Shown here piece by piece: positions 63,593 through 64,000 of a DNA stretch of 64,000 nucleotides. Made by a program: the position numbers and the translations under genes. The notes beneath the pieces are model-generated. The model saw only the letters and a list, made by a program, of their open reading frames with translations, had not been told where the DNA came from and did no database searches. The stretch comes from Tractidigestivibacter scatoligenes. GTDB lineage: Bacteria > Actinomycetota > Coriobacteriia > Coriobacteriales > Atopobiaceae. Each line of letters begins with the position of its first letter. Positions within the stretch are counted from its first letter, which is position 1. The DNA is taken from contig NZ_LOJF01000009.1 of NCBI RefSeq assembly GCF_001494635.1, forward strand, positions 530,254-594,253, given 5' to 3'.

Positions 63593-63923
63593 GTACGTAA
63601 GCGATATCCACGAGCAGACCCCCTGGCGTTGGGTCGACCCAGGGTTTCCATCTCCCCTTCAAGAGAACGCGCACGGCAGGGTTGGCTCAATCGGGTCGCG
63701 GGTGGTGGACGCACGACGCACAAACCGTGCAAGTTTATGCCTTAATCGTGATAGAACCTCACGTGCCCGGCGGGTATTGGCGCCAGGCCGCCCCATGTGA
63801 AGGCAGCGGGGCACGACAGACCAACCTGCCCGGCACTGCGAAGCACTCGGCCGTCGCTGAGGTTATGGAAAGGCCCCTGCACCGCGCAGGTGCCGGGACC
63901 TTGCTCCACCGGTCCACAGAAAA

Positions 63924-63952
63924 AGGGGCCCCGCGCTCGGCGCGGGGCCCCT
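63924..63952 (-). terminator. rRNA-operon terminator
   Basis: AGGGGCCCCGCGC and GCGCGGGGCCCCT form a 13-bp perfect stem with loop of 3, followed on the minus strand by TTTTTCTG. It lies 25 bases beyond the putative 5S rRNA 3' end. Confidence 0.85.
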
Positions 63953-63976
63953 CCTGTGGCGAAAACGCCCCCAGTC

Positions 63977-64000
63977 GGCCAGCGGCGTCCTGGTCTCCCA
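63977..64000 (-). rRNA. 5S ribosomal RNA, 3' end (partial)
   Basis: Read on the minus strand from 64000, TGGGAGACCAGGACGCCGC followed by TGGCC resembles the conserved 3' end of Gram-positive 5S rRNA (G-GAGA-TAGGACGCCGC-type pattern). A strong terminator follows. Only about 24 bases are visible, so the call rests on this motif and context. Confidence 0.55.

Overview
The window looks like a piece of a high-GC Coriobacteriia chromosome (Atopobiaceae/Olsenella-like). This rests on actinobacterial-style GC-rich genes with strong GGAGG ribosome sites, frequent GTG/TTG starts, a HisZ-HisG fusion, AgrC-like kinase pairs with LytTR regulators, and a tmk-holB-ricT-rsmI-metG-tatD-rsmA neighbourhood of Gram-positive type. 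The genus is inferred, not proven. Nearly all housekeeping genes lie on the minus strand.

Layout from left to right. (1) 1-7700: end of a histidine operon (hisD partial, fused hisZG), then uvrA-ybaK-murJ. (2) 8018-16474: a lower-GC secreted protein with a 33-residue membrane ORF, a membrane-tethered GH3 glycosidase with GtrA, a LytTR regulator with two overlapping sensor kinases (the second lacks the phospho-acceptor histidine), and a double cupin. (3) 16749-20585: a lower-GC Fbp/AfuA-type ABC importer. (4) 20586-23288: a decayed zone with pseudogene remnants and a poly-C frameshift. (5) 23289-28441: a compact integrative element in tRNA-Thr(CGT), with tyrosine integrase, divergent repressor and excisionase, an initiator gene that contains its own iteron array, small ORFs and a ribbon-helix-helix protein. 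(6) 28473-37139: methyltransferase, DUF523-PNP fusion, envelope protein, HEAT-like protein, NYN-LOTUS protein, a beta-hydroxyacid dehydrogenase with a Cys/His tail, DegV and Hpf. (7) 37140-39456: mostly non-coding, holding a 328-bp fold-back element and comF with a hairpin over its ribosome site. (8) 39457-50971: tatD, rsmA, metG, HerA-like ATPase, rsmI, a catalytically dead GH5, queD, ricT, holB, tmk. (9) 51135-63076: an SDR gene, then an 11-gene lower-GC operon (GntR, BMP-type nucleoside ABC importer, isochorismatase-like hydrolase, PfkB kinase, nucleoside phosphorylase, BtpA-like and TrpA-like TIM barrels, iron alcohol dehydrogenase). (10) 63077-64000: decayed sequence, a strong terminator and what looks like the 3' end of a 5S rRNA.

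The two most interesting systems are the 5.1-kb tRNA-integrated element and the putative nucleoside catabolic operon. The element's layout (int, divergent switch, O-like initiator with in-gene origin) resembles a minimal phage satellite. The operon carries an orphan tryptophan-synthase-alpha homologue next to a BtpA/SgcQ homologue. Start codons below were chosen by ribosome-binding-site spacing and family N-termini. No database search was possible.
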